From contig NZ_CP029797.1 of the NCBI RefSeq assembly GCF_003268595.1, forward strand, positions 1,509,501-1,573,500: a stretch of 64,000 nt of DNA. The letters run 5' to 3'. Source of the stretch: Paraliobacillus zengyii. Lineage in GTDB: Bacteria > Bacillota > Bacilli > Bacillales > Amphibacillaceae. Made by a program: the position numbers and the translations under genes. The notes under the pieces are model-generated. The model saw only the letters and a list, made by a program, of their open reading frames with translations, was not told the origin of the DNA and searched no databases. Below are positions 16,664-29,330 of this stretch, piece after piece. Position 1 is the stretch's first letter, and each line of letters begins with the position of its first letter.

Positions 16664-17270
16664 AGTTGGTGATAACAGCTGGGTGAATGATATGGTTTGA
16701 TTCGAATTTATCGATTTTATCTGCTTGGGTTAACGTAACAGCTATTTCGTCCCAGCCATTTAAAAGCATTTCTCTTTGATAAGGTGAAATGTCAAAGTCA
16801 GCTTCAAAACCTTCACTATCATAAACTTTCTTTGACTCTAAATCTACTGTGATATCATAATCTTTTGCTTGTGCATTTTCAATTAATTGTTGTGCTTCTT
16901 GATCGGTTAAACGAACAGGCAAAATCCCGTTCTTTGTGCAGTTATTATAGAAAATATCTGCAAAACTCGATGCAATGATAACTCTAAAACCAAAATCTTG
17001 CAGTGCCCAAGGAGCATGTTCACGAGATGAACCACAACCAAAGTTATCACCAGCTACTAAAATAGAAGCATTTGCGTATTTCGGTTGATTTAAAGAAAAA
17101 TCAGGTCTAGGTTGATCCTTTTCATCATAACGCCAATTATAGAATAAGAATTCGCCAAATCCTAAGCGAGAAATTCTTTTTAAGAACTGTTTTGGTATTA
17201 TCTGATCAGTATCGACATTAGCGCGATTCAGTGGATAGACAAGTCCGTTATGTTTTCGAATTGGTTCCAT
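16662..17270 (-). CDS. leuD: 3-isopropylmalate dehydratase small subunit
   Basis: The 202-residue protein is of family length and has the swivel-domain motifs VDTDQIIPKQFLKR (about 20-33) and GDNFGCGSSREHAPWAL (about 74-90). With LeuC it isomerises 2-isopropylmalate to 3-isopropylmalate in leucine synthesis. AGGAGG precedes the ATG. It is the last gene of the operon. Confidence 0.96.
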   Translation of the reverse strand: MEPIRKHNGLVYPLNRANVDTDQIIPKQFLKRISRLGFGEFLFYNWRYDEKDQPRPDFSLNQPKYANASILVAGDNFGCGSSREHAPWALQDFGFRVIIASSFADIFYNNCTKNGILPVRLTDQEAQQLIENAQAKDYDITVDLESKKVYDSEGFEADFDISPYQREMLLNGWDEIAVTLTQADKIDKFESNHIIHPAVITN

Positions 17271-17356
17271 TTGAAGTACCTCCTAATAAAATTGTTAGTA
17301 AAAGGGGAGGGAGGTAATAAATTAGTCATGCTTGTTTCCCTCACACCCAATTAAGC

Positions 17357-18772
17357 TTACACACCTACAGGCAAGTTGCGAACATCAACAAAGTGGCCTT
17401 CAATTGCAGCTGCAGCCGCCATTTCTGGACTAACTAGATGTGTTTGTGCACCAGTACCTTGACGACCTTCAAAGTTGCGATTTGAAGTAGAGGCACAACG
17501 CTCACCAGAAGGTACAACATCATCATTCATTGCAAGACACATACTACAACCGGCTCCGCGCCATTCAAAACCAGCATCGATAAAGATCCGATCTAATCCA
17601 AGTTCTTCAGCAGCTGTTTTAACAGATTGTGAACCAGGTACGACCATAGCACGTACATTCGGGTGGACTTTTCTACCGTTAATAATCTCTGCCGCACGTT
17701 GTAAATCAGCTAGCCGTGAATTTGTACAAGATCCGATAAAAACATGCTCGATTGTTACCGATGATATTGGTTTGCCTGCTTCTAGTCCCATATATTCTAA
17801 TGCGCTTTTTATTTCATTTCTATCATTCTCAGAAGTTGCATCATCTGGACTAGGAATATTAGCGCTTATTGGAATACACATACTAGGATTTGTTCCCCAA
17901 GTAACTTGCGGTTCAATTTCAGCAGCATCCATTTCTACCATCGCATCATAACTAGCACCTTCATCAGTAGCTAGTGCTCTCCAGTCTGCAGCCAACTGGT
18001 TAAAAGCATCTTCATCTTCTGGTATATATTTTTTTCCGCGAAGATAATCAATCGTTGTATCATCAGGACTAACTAACCCGGCACGCGCTCCAGCCTCAAT
18101 GGACATATTACAGATAGTCATTCGGCCTTCCATAGAAAGATTTCGAATTGCCTCACCAGTATATTCAATGACATAACCAGTTCCAAATTTAACGCCGAAT
18201 TTACCAATTATTGCAAGTATTAAATCTTTAGCTGTAATACCAACACCTAATTTACCATCGATTTTAACATTCAACGTTTTCGGTTTTGCTTGCCAGATAG
18301 TTTGTGTAGCAAGAACATGTTCTACTTCACTTGTACCAATACCAAACGCTAGTGCACCAAAAGCACCGTGTGTCGATGTATGGCTATCTCCACATACAAT
18401 GGTCTTTCCAGGCTGTGTTAAACCAAGTTCTGGACCAATGACGTGTACAATACCTTGATGACGGTGATTAATACCTGCCAAAGGTACACCGAATTCTTTA
18501 CAGTTTATTTTTAGTTGATCCATTTGTTTTTTTGATACTTCATCTTTAATAACATTTCGGTGCACAGTAGGTACGTTGTGATCCATCGTAGCAAATGTTC
18601 GATTTGGTTGACGAACCGTCCGTCCTTGCAAACGCAATCCCTCAAAAGCTTGAGGGGAGGTAACTTCATGAACAAGGTGAAGGTCAATGTAGAGAAGATC
18701 TGGTTTACCTTCTTCTTGATGGACAACATGTTTATCCCAGATTTTTTCGATAACTGTTTTGGCTTTTCCCAT
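17357..18772 (-). CDS. leuC: 3-isopropylmalate dehydratase large subunit
   Basis: The 471-residue aconitase-fold enzyme shows [20 protein letters not shown] (about 130-149) and the iron-sulfur ligands in IGSCTNSR and [10 protein letters not shown]. Together with LeuD it forms the [4Fe-4S] isomerase. ATG 18772 is chosen because AAAGGAGTG lies just upstream; an upstream in-frame extension runs into leuB and lacks a site. An 86-base gap separates it from leuD. Confidence 0.96.
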   Translation of the reverse strand: MGKAKTVIEKIWDKHVVHQEEGKPDLLYIDLHLVHEVTSPQAFEGLRLQGRTVRQPNRTFATMDHNVPTVHRNVIKDEVSKKQMDQLKINCKEFGVPLAGINHRHQGIVHVIGPELGLTQPGKTIVCGDSHTSTHGAFGALAFGIGTSEVEHVLATQTIWQAKPKTLNVKIDGKLGVGITAKDLILAIIGKFGVKFGTGYVIEYTGEAIRNLSMEGRMTICNMSIEAGARAGLVSPDDTTIDYLRGKKYIPEDEDAFNQLAADWRALATDEGASYDAMVEMDAAEIEPQVTWGTNPSMCIPISANIPSPDDATSENDRNEIKSALEYMGLEAGKPISSVTIEHVFIGSCTNSRLADLQRAAEIINGRKVHPNVRAMVVPGSQSVKTAAEELGLDRIFIDAGFEWRGAGCSMCLAMNDDVVPSGERCASTSNRNFEGRQGTGAQTHLVSPEMAAAAAIEGHFVDVRNLPVGV

Positions 18773-18812
18773 GTTAGAAATCACTCCTTTACTTTTGTGA
18801 AAATGAAGGTTA

Positions 18813-19889
18813 TTATTTTTGCTCGATGTAAGCAATAATAGCTTCAGTCATTTCCTGTGTGTTTACTTTTTCTCCACTTTGAACTTGTAAATCAGCAGTA
18901 TAGTATCCTTTGTCTATACACGCTTCAATTGCTTCTTCGATTAAAGCTGCTTCTTCTTCGAATGAAAAAGAGTAGCGTAACATCAAAGCAGCTGATAATA
19001 ATGTTGCAATAGGGTTCGCTATCCCTAAACCGGCAATATCTGGTGCTGAACCATGTGCTGGTTCATATAAACCAACGCCATTTTCAGCTAAGCTTGCAGA
19101 TGGTAGCATTCCTAAAGAACCTGTTAAGACAGAAGCTTCATCGCTTAAAATATCTCCAAACATATTCTCTGTAACAATTACATCAAATTGGCTAGGATTT
19201 GTAATTAATTTCATTGCGGCAGCATCTACTAGTAAATGATCTACTTCGACATCTGGATAGGCAGCTTTTTTTTCTTCGACAATTTCTCGCCATAGTTTAC
19301 TAGATTCTAAAACATTTGCTTTATCAACTGAAGTAAGTTTCTTGTTACGTAATTGCGCGCTTTGAAACCCTTTATCGATAATTCGTTCCATTTCATAACG
19401 ACTATAACTCAATGTATCGACTACCGCATTACCGTTATCACGTCGTTCACTAGGAGTTCCGAAATATAAACCACCAGTTAACTCTCTAACGATTAATAAG
19501 TCACTACCGTTAATAACTTCTGCTTTTAATGGAGAAGCACTTAATAGTTTTTTGAAACCTTTTACTGGGCGTAAATTAGCGTATAAATCTAATGCTTTAC
19601 GAATGCCTAGAAGGCCACGCTCAGGTCGTAAGTGGGAAGGGTTGTTATCCCATTTCGGCCCACCTACTGCACCTAATAAAACGGCATCTGCTTGTTTACA
19701 AGCTGCAATCGTTTGATCGGGAAGAGGTGTGTCATATAGATCGATAGCACTACCTCCAATTGCTTGTGAATCAAATGTAAAGCTATGACCAAATTTAGTT
19801 GCAATAACCGAGAGGACTTCTGTTGTAGCATCGATAATTTCAGGTCCAATTCCATCACCGGGAAGAAGTACAATATTTTTTTCCATCAT
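18813..19889 (-). CDS. leuB: 3-isopropylmalate dehydrogenase
   Basis: The 358-residue enzyme oxidatively decarboxylates 3-isopropylmalate with NAD. Motifs are [11 protein letters not shown] (about 8-18), [10 protein letters not shown] (about 135-144), the metal site [15 protein letters not shown] and the NAD region [18 protein letters not shown] lies before two consecutive ATG codons; the second (19886) has the better spacing, a difference of one residue. Confidence 0.96.
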   Translation of the reverse strand: MMEKNIVLLPGDGIGPEIIDATTEVLSVIATKFGHSFTFDSQAIGGSAIDLYDTPLPDQTIAACKQADAVLLGAVGGPKWDNNPSHLRPERGLLGIRKALDLYANLRPVKGFKKLLSASPLKAEVINGSDLLIVRELTGGLYFGTPSERRDNGNAVVDTLSYSRYEMERIIDKGFQSAQLRNKKLTSVDKANVLESSKLWREIVEEKKAAYPDVEVDHLLVDAAAMKLITNPSQFDVIVTENMFGDILSDEASVLTGSLGMLPSASLAENGVGLYEPAHGSAPDIAGLGIANPIATLLSAALMLRYSFSFEEEAALIEEAIEACIDKGYYTADLQVQSGEKVNTQEMTEAIIAYIEQK

Positions 19890-19904
19890 TTATCCTCCGA
19901 TTGG

Positions 19905-22494
<2,590 letters not shown>

Positions 22495-22549
22495 TCAAAT
22501 TTGTTTTATTTTTATATAGTAAATGTAAGATACATGTTACTTCTGTCTT

Positions 22550-23074
22550 TTAATGGAGCAATGAAAATGACGTATTTTCTTGTGCAACCTGTGGCTGTTG
22601 ACCACGTTGGAATGCTGTTACGCCAGTACGAGCTAATTCTTTAATACCATAAGGTCGTAAGAGTTCAATTAACGCTTCAACCTTTTCTGGTTTACCAGTT
22701 ACCTGAACAGATAATGTATCTTTACTTACATCAATAACAGTTGCACGGAAAGGTTCAATAATACCTTGTATTTCAGCACGTAGCTGGCTGTTACTAACGA
22801 TTTTAATTAGTGCAAGCTCACGTGCAACAATGGCTTTATCTGTAATATCAGAAACCTTTAGCACGTCGATTTGTTTATTGAGTTGTTTTGTTACTTGTTC
22901 TAGTTTTTGATTATCTTCTACATCGACAACAAATGTTATTTTTGAAACTCCATCGACCTCAGTACGACCGACAGAAATACTTTCAATATTGAATTGTCGT
23001 TTTTGTAATAGTCCAGTAATTCGGTTTAAGACGCCACTACGATTCTGAACAGTGGCTGTTATAATTCGTTTCAT
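22550..23074 (-). CDS. ilvN: Acetolactate synthase small (regulatory) subunit
   Basis: The 174-residue protein has an N-terminal ACT domain ([20 protein letters not shown], about 4-23) and the C-terminal regulatory domain. It binds valine and controls the catalytic subunit. It is called ilvH in B. subtilis. Its ATG overlaps the ilvB stop by 4 bases. Confidence 0.95.
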   Translation of the reverse strand: MKRIITATVQNRSGVLNRITGLLQKRQFNIESISVGRTEVDGVSKITFVVDVEDNQKLEQVTKQLNKQIDVLKVSDITDKAIVARELALIKIVSNSQLRAEIQGIIEPFRATVIDVSKDTLSVQVTGKPEKVEALIELLRPYGIKELARTGVTAFQRGQQPQVAQENTSFSLLH

Positions 23075-24804
23075 GGTTTCACTCCTATCATTTCATGAAT
23101 ACCTTTGCCAGGTGCAATCATCGGATATACATTTTCTTGTTGTAAAACCCGACAATCAATTAGCACGGGTCCGTCATAAGCGATAAGTGCTGGTAACTTT
23201 TCTGCTAGTTCTTTTTGTGTATCTATTTTTACCCCTTTAATTTCATAAGCTTCAGCAAGCTTAACGAAATCAGGCTGGATGGCAAAAATCGATTCAGAAT
23301 AACGTTTCTCATAAAATGATTCCTGCCATTGTCTAACCATTCCTAAAGCAGAATTATTAACAATGATGATTTTCACTGGCAAGCCACGTTCTTGTAAGAT
23401 TGATAGTTCTTGTAGTGTCATTTGAAAACCACCGTCACCAACAATCGCTACTACTGTGTCTTTAGGGGCTGCTAATTGCGCTCCAATAGCTGCTGGAAAA
23501 CCAAATCCCATTGTTCCAAGTCCACCGGAGGTAACCCAACGATTTGGTTGACTGAATTTGTAATATTGTGCTGACCACATTTGATGTTGACCAACGTCTG
23601 TTGTAACAATTGCATTGCCTTCAGTCGTTTTGTAAACTTGTTCAATTACCCATTGCCCAATCATTTCAGATTCAGGTTTGTTATACCAAAGTGGATAATC
23701 TTTCTTGTTTTCTTGAACATGATCCAACCATTCATCATAATCTGGTGATGTCTTAATCTGTGTAAGCATTTGTGTTAGTGCTAGTTTAGCATCAGCAACA
23801 ATTGGAATATGCGTTGTGATGTTTTTACCAATTTCAGCAGGGTCAATGTCAATATGAGCAATGATCGCTGCTGGGGCAAAATGGTCTAGATTACCTGTTA
23901 GTCGGTCGTCAAAACGTGCGCCAATATTAATTAACAAGTCACTTTCATAAATTGCCTTATTTGCTGCATAAGTTCCGTGCATCCCAGCCATACCTAGAAA
24001 TAAGGGATGTTCGCCAGGAAATGCACCTAATCCAAGTAGAGTAGAAACAACTGGAATTTGATGTTGTTCTACAAATGCTTTGATTTCTTCAGATGCTTTT
24101 GCGGTAGATATACCAGCACCAGTAAGGATAAGTGGCTTCTTGGCTACTTTTAATGCCTCACCCAATTTTTTTACTTGCATTGGGTTCGGTTTAATTGTTG
24201 GTTGATAGCCTGGTAAGTAAAAATCTGTTTCATAATGATCTTCACAAGGATTAGCTGCTAAATCTTTTGGAATATCAACTACAACAGGACCAGGACGACC
24301 AGTTGAAGCGATATGAAAAGCTTCTTTAACGATACGAGGTAAGTCCTTGATCGATCTTACTTGATAATTATACTTCGTAATAGGAGTAGTAATCCCCATA
24401 ATATCAGCTTCCTGGAAAGCATCGGTACCAATGACACCTTGGTTAACTTGCCCTGTGAAAACTACCATTGGAAGTGAATCCATCATTGCATCGGCAATTC
24501 CTGTAACCAAGTTAGTCGCACCAGGACCAGAAGTAGCAATTACGACACCTGGTTTTCCTGATACACGTGCATACCCTTCGGCAGCGTGAATGGATCCTTG
24601 CTCATGTCGTGCTAGAATTTGATTAAATGATCCTTTAGCTCTATATAATGCGTCGAAAATTGGTAAGACAGCACCACCAGGATAACCAAATAATGTGTCT
24701 ACACCAGCATCAATTAAAGATTCAACTAAAAGATCCGCCCCTGTTTTCGGTGTTTTGTTAGTTGCATTGACTTGTTCTTCCTGTTTCATTGTCATTTTCG
24801 CCAT
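23071..24804 (-). CDS. ilvB: Acetolactate synthase large subunit
   Basis: The 577-residue thiamine-diphosphate enzyme shows the N-terminal pyrimidine-binding region [14 protein letters not shown] with the catalytic glutamate in [15 protein letters not shown], the central FAD/binding domain, and the C-terminal [12 protein letters not shown]...NNSALGMV motif for Mg and diphosphate. It makes acetolactate from pyruvate, the first step of branched-chain synthesis. GCAGGAGGG precedes the ATG. It is the first gene behind the T-box leader. Confidence 0.96.
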   Translation of the reverse strand: MAKMTMKQEEQVNATNKTPKTGADLLVESLIDAGVDTLFGYPGGAVLPIFDALYRAKGSFNQILARHEQGSIHAAEGYARVSGKPGVVIATSGPGATNLVTGIADAMMDSLPMVVFTGQVNQGVIGTDAFQEADIMGITTPITKYNYQVRSIKDLPRIVKEAFHIASTGRPGPVVVDIPKDLAANPCEDHYETDFYLPGYQPTIKPNPMQVKKLGEALKVAKKPLILTGAGISTAKASEEIKAFVEQHQIPVVSTLLGLGAFPGEHPLFLGMAGMHGTYAANKAIYESDLLINIGARFDDRLTGNLDHFAPAAIIAHIDIDPAEIGKNITTHIPIVADAKLALTQMLTQIKTSPDYDEWLDHVQENKKDYPLWYNKPESEMIGQWVIEQVYKTTEGNAIVTTDVGQHQMWSAQYYKFSQPNRWVTSGGLGTMGFGFPAAIGAQLAAPKDTVVAIVGDGGFQMTLQELSILQERGLPVKIIIVNNSALGMVRQWQESFYEKRYSESIFAIQPDFVKLAEAYEIKGVKIDTQKELAEKLPALIAYDGPVLIDCRVLQQENVYPMIAPGKGIHEMIGVKP

Positions 24805-24842
24805 TTATAATCCCTCCTGCATATTTTAAAAGTGTTTTAATA

Positions 24843-25165
24843 TAAAAGAAAAAAGACCTGTTTTCTCCAAATAAACTGCAGCTATATCAATTGCAGTATT
24901 ACAAGGGAGAAAAGGTCTTTGCTTTTCACGGTACCACCCTGATTCACAACACTTTTACAAGTGTTGTCTCAATGAAGTAAGCTATAATAGCTTACTTCTT
25001 TTTTTTAACGAGTGAACTGTAATTCACCCGGCCAAATCTACTTAGGTTAACCCTGTTCAATATAGCACTCCGAGACGATGTCAGAATAAAATGTATTTCC
25101 GGGCTTCCAGCAACCCCGGCTCTCTGTAAATACAAGAACTTATTCCTTTGTTCTCTTCATCGATT
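24843..25165 (-). promoter_or_regulatory. T-box leader of the ilv-leu operon (probable leucine)
   Basis: On the minus strand the T-box consensus AGGGTGGTACCGTG is at 24940-24927. Further upstream are stem I elements, including AGAG and the GGGTTGCTGGAAGCCCGG distal part (25135-25098). The terminator pairs AAAGACCTTTTCTCC with GGAGAAAACAGGTCTTT, followed by a T run (24922-24846). A CTC triplet at 25074-25072, in the region expected for the specifier loop, would make it respond to uncharged leucine tRNA, as in B. subtilis; the specifier assignment is inferred. Confidence 0.93.
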
Positions 25166-25203
25166 TATTTATTTCATATCATTTAGCTTATCCTTCTTCA
25201 TCC

Positions 25204-25235
25204 ATTATACCATCAGTATTGTTAGATGTGACAAG
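25204..25235 (-). promoter_or_regulatory. ilv-leu promoter
   Basis: The minus strand reads TTGTCA then, 19 bases on, TATAAT as part of an extended -10 (TGGTATAAT). It sits about 40 bases before the T-box leader begins. Confidence 0.6.
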
Positions 25236-25299
25236 TTTTGTTTAATTAGGTCAAGTGTAACATATTCTTTCATTTTGGTTAAGTTGTACGTCTGTTCGA

Positions 25300-25314
25300 A
25301 ATTTTTAAAAAATT
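25300..25314. promoter_or_regulatory. Candidate CodY box 1
   Basis: AATTTTTAAAAAATT differs from the CodY consensus AATTTTCWGAAAATT at two positions and lies about 66 bases upstream of the ilv-leu -35. CodY is known to repress ilv-leu in B. subtilis. AT-rich background makes chance matches possible. Confidence 0.45.
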
Positions 25315-25397
25315 CTTTCAAAAGTTAGAATAAATAATTTATTTGGTTTTCGACAATCATACAACCATTTTGAGGTGAGGTCAACAGGTTTAGTGAA

Positions 25398-25412
25398 AAT
25401 TTTCTGATATTT
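25398..25412. promoter_or_regulatory. Candidate CodY box 2
   Basis: AATTTTCTGATATTT matches the CodY consensus with two mismatches and keeps the central TTTTCTGA. It lies about 165 bases upstream of the ilv-leu -35, a distance at which distal CodY sites occur in B. subtilis. Confidence 0.5.
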
Positions 25413-25627
25413 ATAAAAAATGTGTGTTTTATTAAATAGAATAGTTAAGTAGTAATACCGATAAATCCTTGTTATCACTAATGTTGATGCACCTTTTATC
25501 ATGTTGAATTGTAGATATTGCTTGTAAGAATATCTTACGAGAGCTACTTGTTAATTGTTAGTGTATTTTATTAAAAATAGGCAATTATCCATGGTATGAT
25601 ATGTAGTGAAGAGGAAGGAGAATGTTC

Positions 25628-26086
25628 ATGAAACAATTAGCTATCATTCCTTGTGGTAAAAAAAAGATCTGGGATAGTGATTCTTCTCAAGGACCTACAG
25701 TCGTGAAAGATGCATATATTGGTGTGTTGCACCGGATGTGTGAACAATATGCAGAAATGTTTTGTAATCAATGGGTAGTGCTATCAGGCAAACACGGGTT
25801 AATGCTACCTTATGAGATAATCCTTGAAGATTATAACGTGACATTTGAAAAGAAGTATTCTGAGGAAGTTATTTCGATTAAAGAATTACAAGCTCAACTA
25901 ATTGATAAAAAACTAGATACGTTTGATCAAATTATTTCCTTAACCGGTAAAAAGTATCAACCTATTATTGAAGAAACGTTTGGACCTGATCAGAATATTC
26001 GTTATCCATTATTGGGTACAAAGGGAATAGGAGAGATGCAACAGCGATTAAAATATGCGATTGAAAATAATAAAATCTTACATTAA
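25628..26086 (+). CDS. DUF6884-type protein (YaaA-related fold), unknown role
   Basis: The 152-residue protein begins MKQLAIIPCGKKKIWD and continues with GPTVVKDAYIGVLHRMCEQY, WVVLSGKHGLMLP (about 54-66) and ISLTGKKY. The C-G-K/S-K-K start plus S-x-K-H-G-L in the middle is the DUF6884 pattern, related to the YaaA fold and often found near DNA-modifying or stress genes. The invariant cysteine and lysines are present. ATG 25628 is used because GGAAGGAG lies 7 bases before it; ATG 25622 is too close. Confidence 0.75.
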   Translation: MKQLAIIPCGKKKIWDSDSSQGPTVVKDAYIGVLHRMCEQYAEMFCNQWVVLSGKHGLMLPYEIILEDYNVTFEKKYSEEVISIKELQAQLIDKKLDTFDQIISLTGKKYQPIIEETFGPDQNIRYPLLGTKGIGEMQQRLKYAIENNKILH

Positions 26087-26125
26087 AACTTAATGACAAA
26101 GGAAGTAGAATTCCTCTAACGAAAT

Positions 26126-26173
26126 AAAGTATGATTTCTCTAATAAAATTAATTAGAGAATTCATACTTTTTC
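26126..26173. terminator. Bidirectional terminator between DUF6884 and MFS genes
   Basis: AAAGTATGATTTCTCTAAT pairs with ATTAGAGAATTCATACTTT (one mismatch), T-rich on both sides, between convergent genes. Confidence 0.8.
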
Positions 26174-26189
26174 ATTGCCTGAGGTTCAT

Positions 26190-27326
26190 TTACTCGCTTG
26201 GAATTGAACTGGAAAAGATGATAAGCACAACAAAAAGAATAGGTATAAGAGAAAGGACAGTAGTAAAAGGGATGAATGGTGCTAGCATAGAACCAATACT
26301 TGCCCCAATTAATAGTACGAAAGAGTATAGGGCCACCGCAGTAGATTTAAATACAGCCGCATGTTTTCCTACAAGCAATACAACCATTGGGATAGTTAAT
26401 GAAGTAGAGGCAATCATAAATAGGGAAGCAATTAAGATAGTAAAGACATTTAACGAAACAACAGCTGGAATAAATCCCACTACCATAATACCTAATTGAA
26501 ACCGCAATACAGATTTCACACCCCACTTTTTAACGAAAAAACTAGAGAAAAACGCTGGTGAAATGCCAATTAAGCTTATGAAACGAAGGATTTGTGCAGA
26601 AAATGGGAATTTATGCGAGTCATTATATAAATGAATTTCAAATGAGCCATAAAATAACATAATAGTGAATAGTAAGAAGAAAGTAATCCGGTATACCTTT
26701 TTCAATGTATGATCACGAAAACATGCTAAAATTATAGGTTGGATTTTTTTAGTATTATCTGTTTGTACAGTATTGGATTGTTTGAGTGTAAGAAATAGAC
26801 CAATAAAACAACTGAAATAAAAGCAAAAGAAGGCTATAAAAACAACGTGATACGAACTCAATTCAGTAAAGAATACAGCGGTCATTTGACCGAAAACACC
26901 TGCGAATAAAAAGCCAGTATTAATCATAGCGATGATAAATGTCTGAGAAGTATCTTTAAAATGCTTAAAGCAATAAGCAAAAGTTACAGGAGCAAAGCTT
27001 GCTGCCAGAAATCCTTGAAAAGTTCGTAAAATAATTAAACTAGTAAATGAATTACTAAAGCTAAGCAATAAGGTAACCCCTGCCAACAATGTCATTCCGG
27101 TTAACAAGATTTTTCGTAATGAAAAGTGATCAGCCAATAGACCAAAGAAAACTAGTCCTAGCGCATAAGGGATAACAAATAATGTGCTAGGCAGAGAGGC
27201 AAAGTGTAGGGACACATTAAATTTGTCTGCCAACAATGGTTGAAGCGGGATCATGAGATAAATACTACTTGCTATAAAAATAGAACAATAGATTAAAACA
27301 ATCGCAGTAAAAGTAACTTTAGTCAT
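26190..27326 (-). CDS. Major facilitator superfamily transporter
   Basis: The 378-residue protein has about twelve hydrophobic helices and the MFS loop signature in GLLADHFSLRKILL (about 62-75), a form of GxLaDrxGrrxxl. YALGLVFFGLLAD and TFQGFLAASFAPVTFAYCF fit the drug/proton antiporter-like subgroup. The cargo cannot be told. It is a single gene, convergent with the DUF6884 gene. Confidence 0.85.
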   Translation of the reverse strand: MTKVTFTAIVLIYCSIFIASSIYLMIPLQPLLADKFNVSLHFASLPSTLFVIPYALGLVFFGLLADHFSLRKILLTGMTLLAGVTLLLSFSNSFTSLIILRTFQGFLAASFAPVTFAYCFKHFKDTSQTFIIAMINTGFLFAGVFGQMTAVFFTELSSYHVVFIAFFCFYFSCFIGLFLTLKQSNTVQTDNTKKIQPIILACFRDHTLKKVYRITFFLLFTIMLFYGSFEIHLYNDSHKFPFSAQILRFISLIGISPAFFSSFFVKKWGVKSVLRFQLGIMVVGFIPAVVSLNVFTILIASLFMIASTSLTIPMVVLLVGKHAAVFKSTAVALYSFVLLIGASIGSMLAPFIPFTTVLSLIPILFVVLIIFSSSIPSE

Positions 27327-27445
27327 CGAGCATCACCTCAAAATTAAATGGACTAATGTACTATATTAATCTGAAAATAAAGTGTGCCAGTATATAAGAT
27401 ATTTTTTCAGATAGGATAGTGTATTTAGAAAGCGAAGTAGGTAGA

Positions 27446-27497
27446 TAAAAAAGTCGACGGACACTTAAGCAAAATAAATGTTCGACGACTTTTTCGG
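27446..27497 (-). terminator. Terminator after ktrD
   Basis: AAAAAGTCG..G..AC pairs with GT.CG.CGACTTTTT around an A-rich loop (two mismatches); both sides end in T runs on the relevant strand. Confidence 0.65.
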
Positions 27498-27534
27498 TGA
27501 ATCTGGTTTCTTTTTCAATTATTATCTAAATTAA

Positions 27535-28863
27535 TTATCCTGTATGCACGTCACCTTTTGGATAACGAATGTGTGTATTGTGGGGTCTTGCTAATAAAAA
27601 TGCAAATGTTAATGGTCCTAAACGACCAATGAACATAAGTAAAATGAGTAGTTCTCGACCGATATCTGTTAAAGAACCGGTTAATCCCATTGATAATCCA
27701 ACTGTTCCAAAAGCTGAAACAACTTCAAATAGAATTACTAGAAAGTCTGCCTTTTCCGTAATTGTTAAGGCTAGTGTGAAAATGAAAATGACTGCAAAGC
27801 CGATACTAATAATAGCCAAAGATCTTATAATTATATCTCTTGGAATAGTACGTTTAAATATAACAGGTCCTTCTTTAGTAGTTAAAAAAGCATAAGTGGA
27901 TAACAGTACGACGATAATCGTTGTAAGTTTTACCCCACTAGCAGTAGAACCACTACCTCCTCCAATAAACATTAACATAATGGTATAGAGCAAGGAACCA
28001 TCCTCCATTGAACCGATATCAATCGTATTAAATCCTGCAGTACGAGGTGCAACAGCTTGAAAATAAGAAGCAAGCACTTTATCAAAATGACTAAATGTAC
28101 CAATTGTTAATGGATTATTATATTCGATAGCTAAAATTACGAATAAAGAAATCAAATTAATCGCAAATGTTCCAATTAGCATTAATTTCGTATGCAGGGT
28201 TAGGGGATGCCAATGCTTATTGACTTTTAGATCTGCAATAACGGTAAATCCAATCCCACCAATGATAAATAAAATGGTAATGACAATATTCACTACAGGA
28301 TTAATTGCATGTCCCATTAAGTTATCAGTCCATGTTGAGAATCCAGCATTGTTAAATGCTGAAATACTATGAAAAATACTGTGAAACAAACCATCTGACC
28401 AACCATATTTAGGTACCCAATCTAGCGCAAGAATTAAAAAGCCAGAAGCTTCTACAATAACAACAAAGCTCATTAGTAATTTAACTAAACGAACGATTCC
28501 GCCAGGTGTGTCTTGGTTAAAACTCGAAGACAAGAATAGACGTTGTTTAAACGTAATTTTCCGACCGATTACTAGTAGTGTAAACATCGCAAATGTCATT
28601 AAACCAATTCCCCCAAATTGGATCATAATCATAATGACTGTTTGGCCAAATCGAGTAAAAACAGTTGCTGTATCGACAACAATTAGCCCTGTTACTGTAG
28701 TAGCAGATGTTGCTGTGAATAAAGCATCCAACCAGTTGATAGGAGCTGTGGTTGAAATGGGAAGTTTTAATGCTAATGTGCCTAATATAATCACTACTAA
28801 AAAACTAATGGCCAATACTTGGGGTGGTGAAAATGTTAAAAGTTTTGATTTTAGATTTTTCAT
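27535..28863 (-). CDS. ktrD: Ktr potassium uptake channel subunit
   Basis: The 442-residue TrkH/KtrB-family protein has four pore repeats, with filter-type segments TATSATTVTGL (about 55-65), SAFNNAGFSTW, APRTAGFNT and SAFGTVGLSMG. The loop GGGSGSTASGVKL lies before the last repeat. It moves K+ (often Na+-dependent) and needs a KtrA/KtrC ring; a ktrC gene is at 58890-59564. ATG 28863 is preferred, since TGAGGT is 5 bases before it. B. subtilis KtrCD is likewise split over two loci. Confidence 0.9.
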   Translation of the reverse strand: MKNLKSKLLTFSPPQVLAISFLVVIILGTLALKLPISTTAPINWLDALFTATSATTVTGLIVVDTATVFTRFGQTVIMIMIQFGGIGLMTFAMFTLLVIGRKITFKQRLFLSSSFNQDTPGGIVRLVKLLMSFVVIVEASGFLILALDWVPKYGWSDGLFHSIFHSISAFNNAGFSTWTDNLMGHAINPVVNIVITILFIIGGIGFTVIADLKVNKHWHPLTLHTKLMLIGTFAINLISLFVILAIEYNNPLTIGTFSHFDKVLASYFQAVAPRTAGFNTIDIGSMEDGSLLYTIMLMFIGGGSGSTASGVKLTTIIVVLLSTYAFLTTKEGPVIFKRTIPRDIIIRSLAIISIGFAVIFIFTLALTITEKADFLVILFEVVSAFGTVGLSMGLTGSLTDIGRELLILLMFIGRLGPLTFAFLLARPHNTHIRYPKGDVHTG

Positions 28864-29076
28864 GTTATACCTCATTATCAATTTTAAAATGTATTGTTGT
28901 ACTTACATAGAAGTATTCTATCACTTTTTTTAATAAATGAAAGACACTTTTGCTAGTCTTTATATCAATTATATTAGAGAGGGCGATAAGATCATGCCGT
29001 TCCACAAAAGCTCCTTCAAGCAAATACTATAGTAGCGTTACTATCTACTAAATGTAACGCAAGGAGGTGATTCAAA

Positions 29077-29310
29077 GTGGACAAAGGTACGATTATACGA
29101 ACACTTACTTTACTTGTTGCTTTAACGAACCAAGTACTCGTACTGTTTGGTAAATCGCCATTACCAATATCTGACGTAGTCTTGGAACAATTCCTTTCTA
29201 CTTCCTTTACCATAATCTCATCTTTGGTTGCTTGGTTTGGAAACAATTATGTAACAAAAAAAGGAAAAGAACAAAAGGAATGTTTGAAACAACATGGACT
29301 ATCGAAGTAA
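29077..29310 (+). CDS. SPP1-type phage holin
   Basis: The 77-residue protein has two hydrophobic helices (about 7-22 and 41-57) with a charged C-terminus (KKGKEQKECLKQHG). The pattern TIIRTLTLLVALTNQVLVLFG...LVAWFGNNYVT is that of SPP1/XhlB-type holins, which open the membrane for an endolysin. It starts at GTG 29077 after AAGGAGGTGATT, an unusually full Shine-Dalgarno sequence. The amidase gene follows 20 bases later, so the two form a lysis pair. Confidence 0.88.
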   Translation: MDKGTIIRTLTLLVALTNQVLVLFGKSPLPISDVVLEQFLSTSFTIISSLVAWFGNNYVTKKGKEQKECLKQHGLSK

Positions 29311-29330
29311 TAAAGGAGGGAAATTGCTTG

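Larger units (their letters stand above)
25166..25627. other. Intergenic region between ilv-leu leader and the DUF6884 gene
   Basis: About 460 bases holding the ilv-leu promoter and two CodY-like boxes on one side. On the other is a probable plus-strand -10 (TATGAT, about 25595) for the DUF6884 gene. No further gene is seen. Confidence 0.6.

Noticed and set aside
28864..29076. c-di-AMP (ydaO-type) riboswitch before ktrD or ktrC
   Set aside because: Neither upstream region shows the long conserved aptamer; both are short AT-rich leaders.
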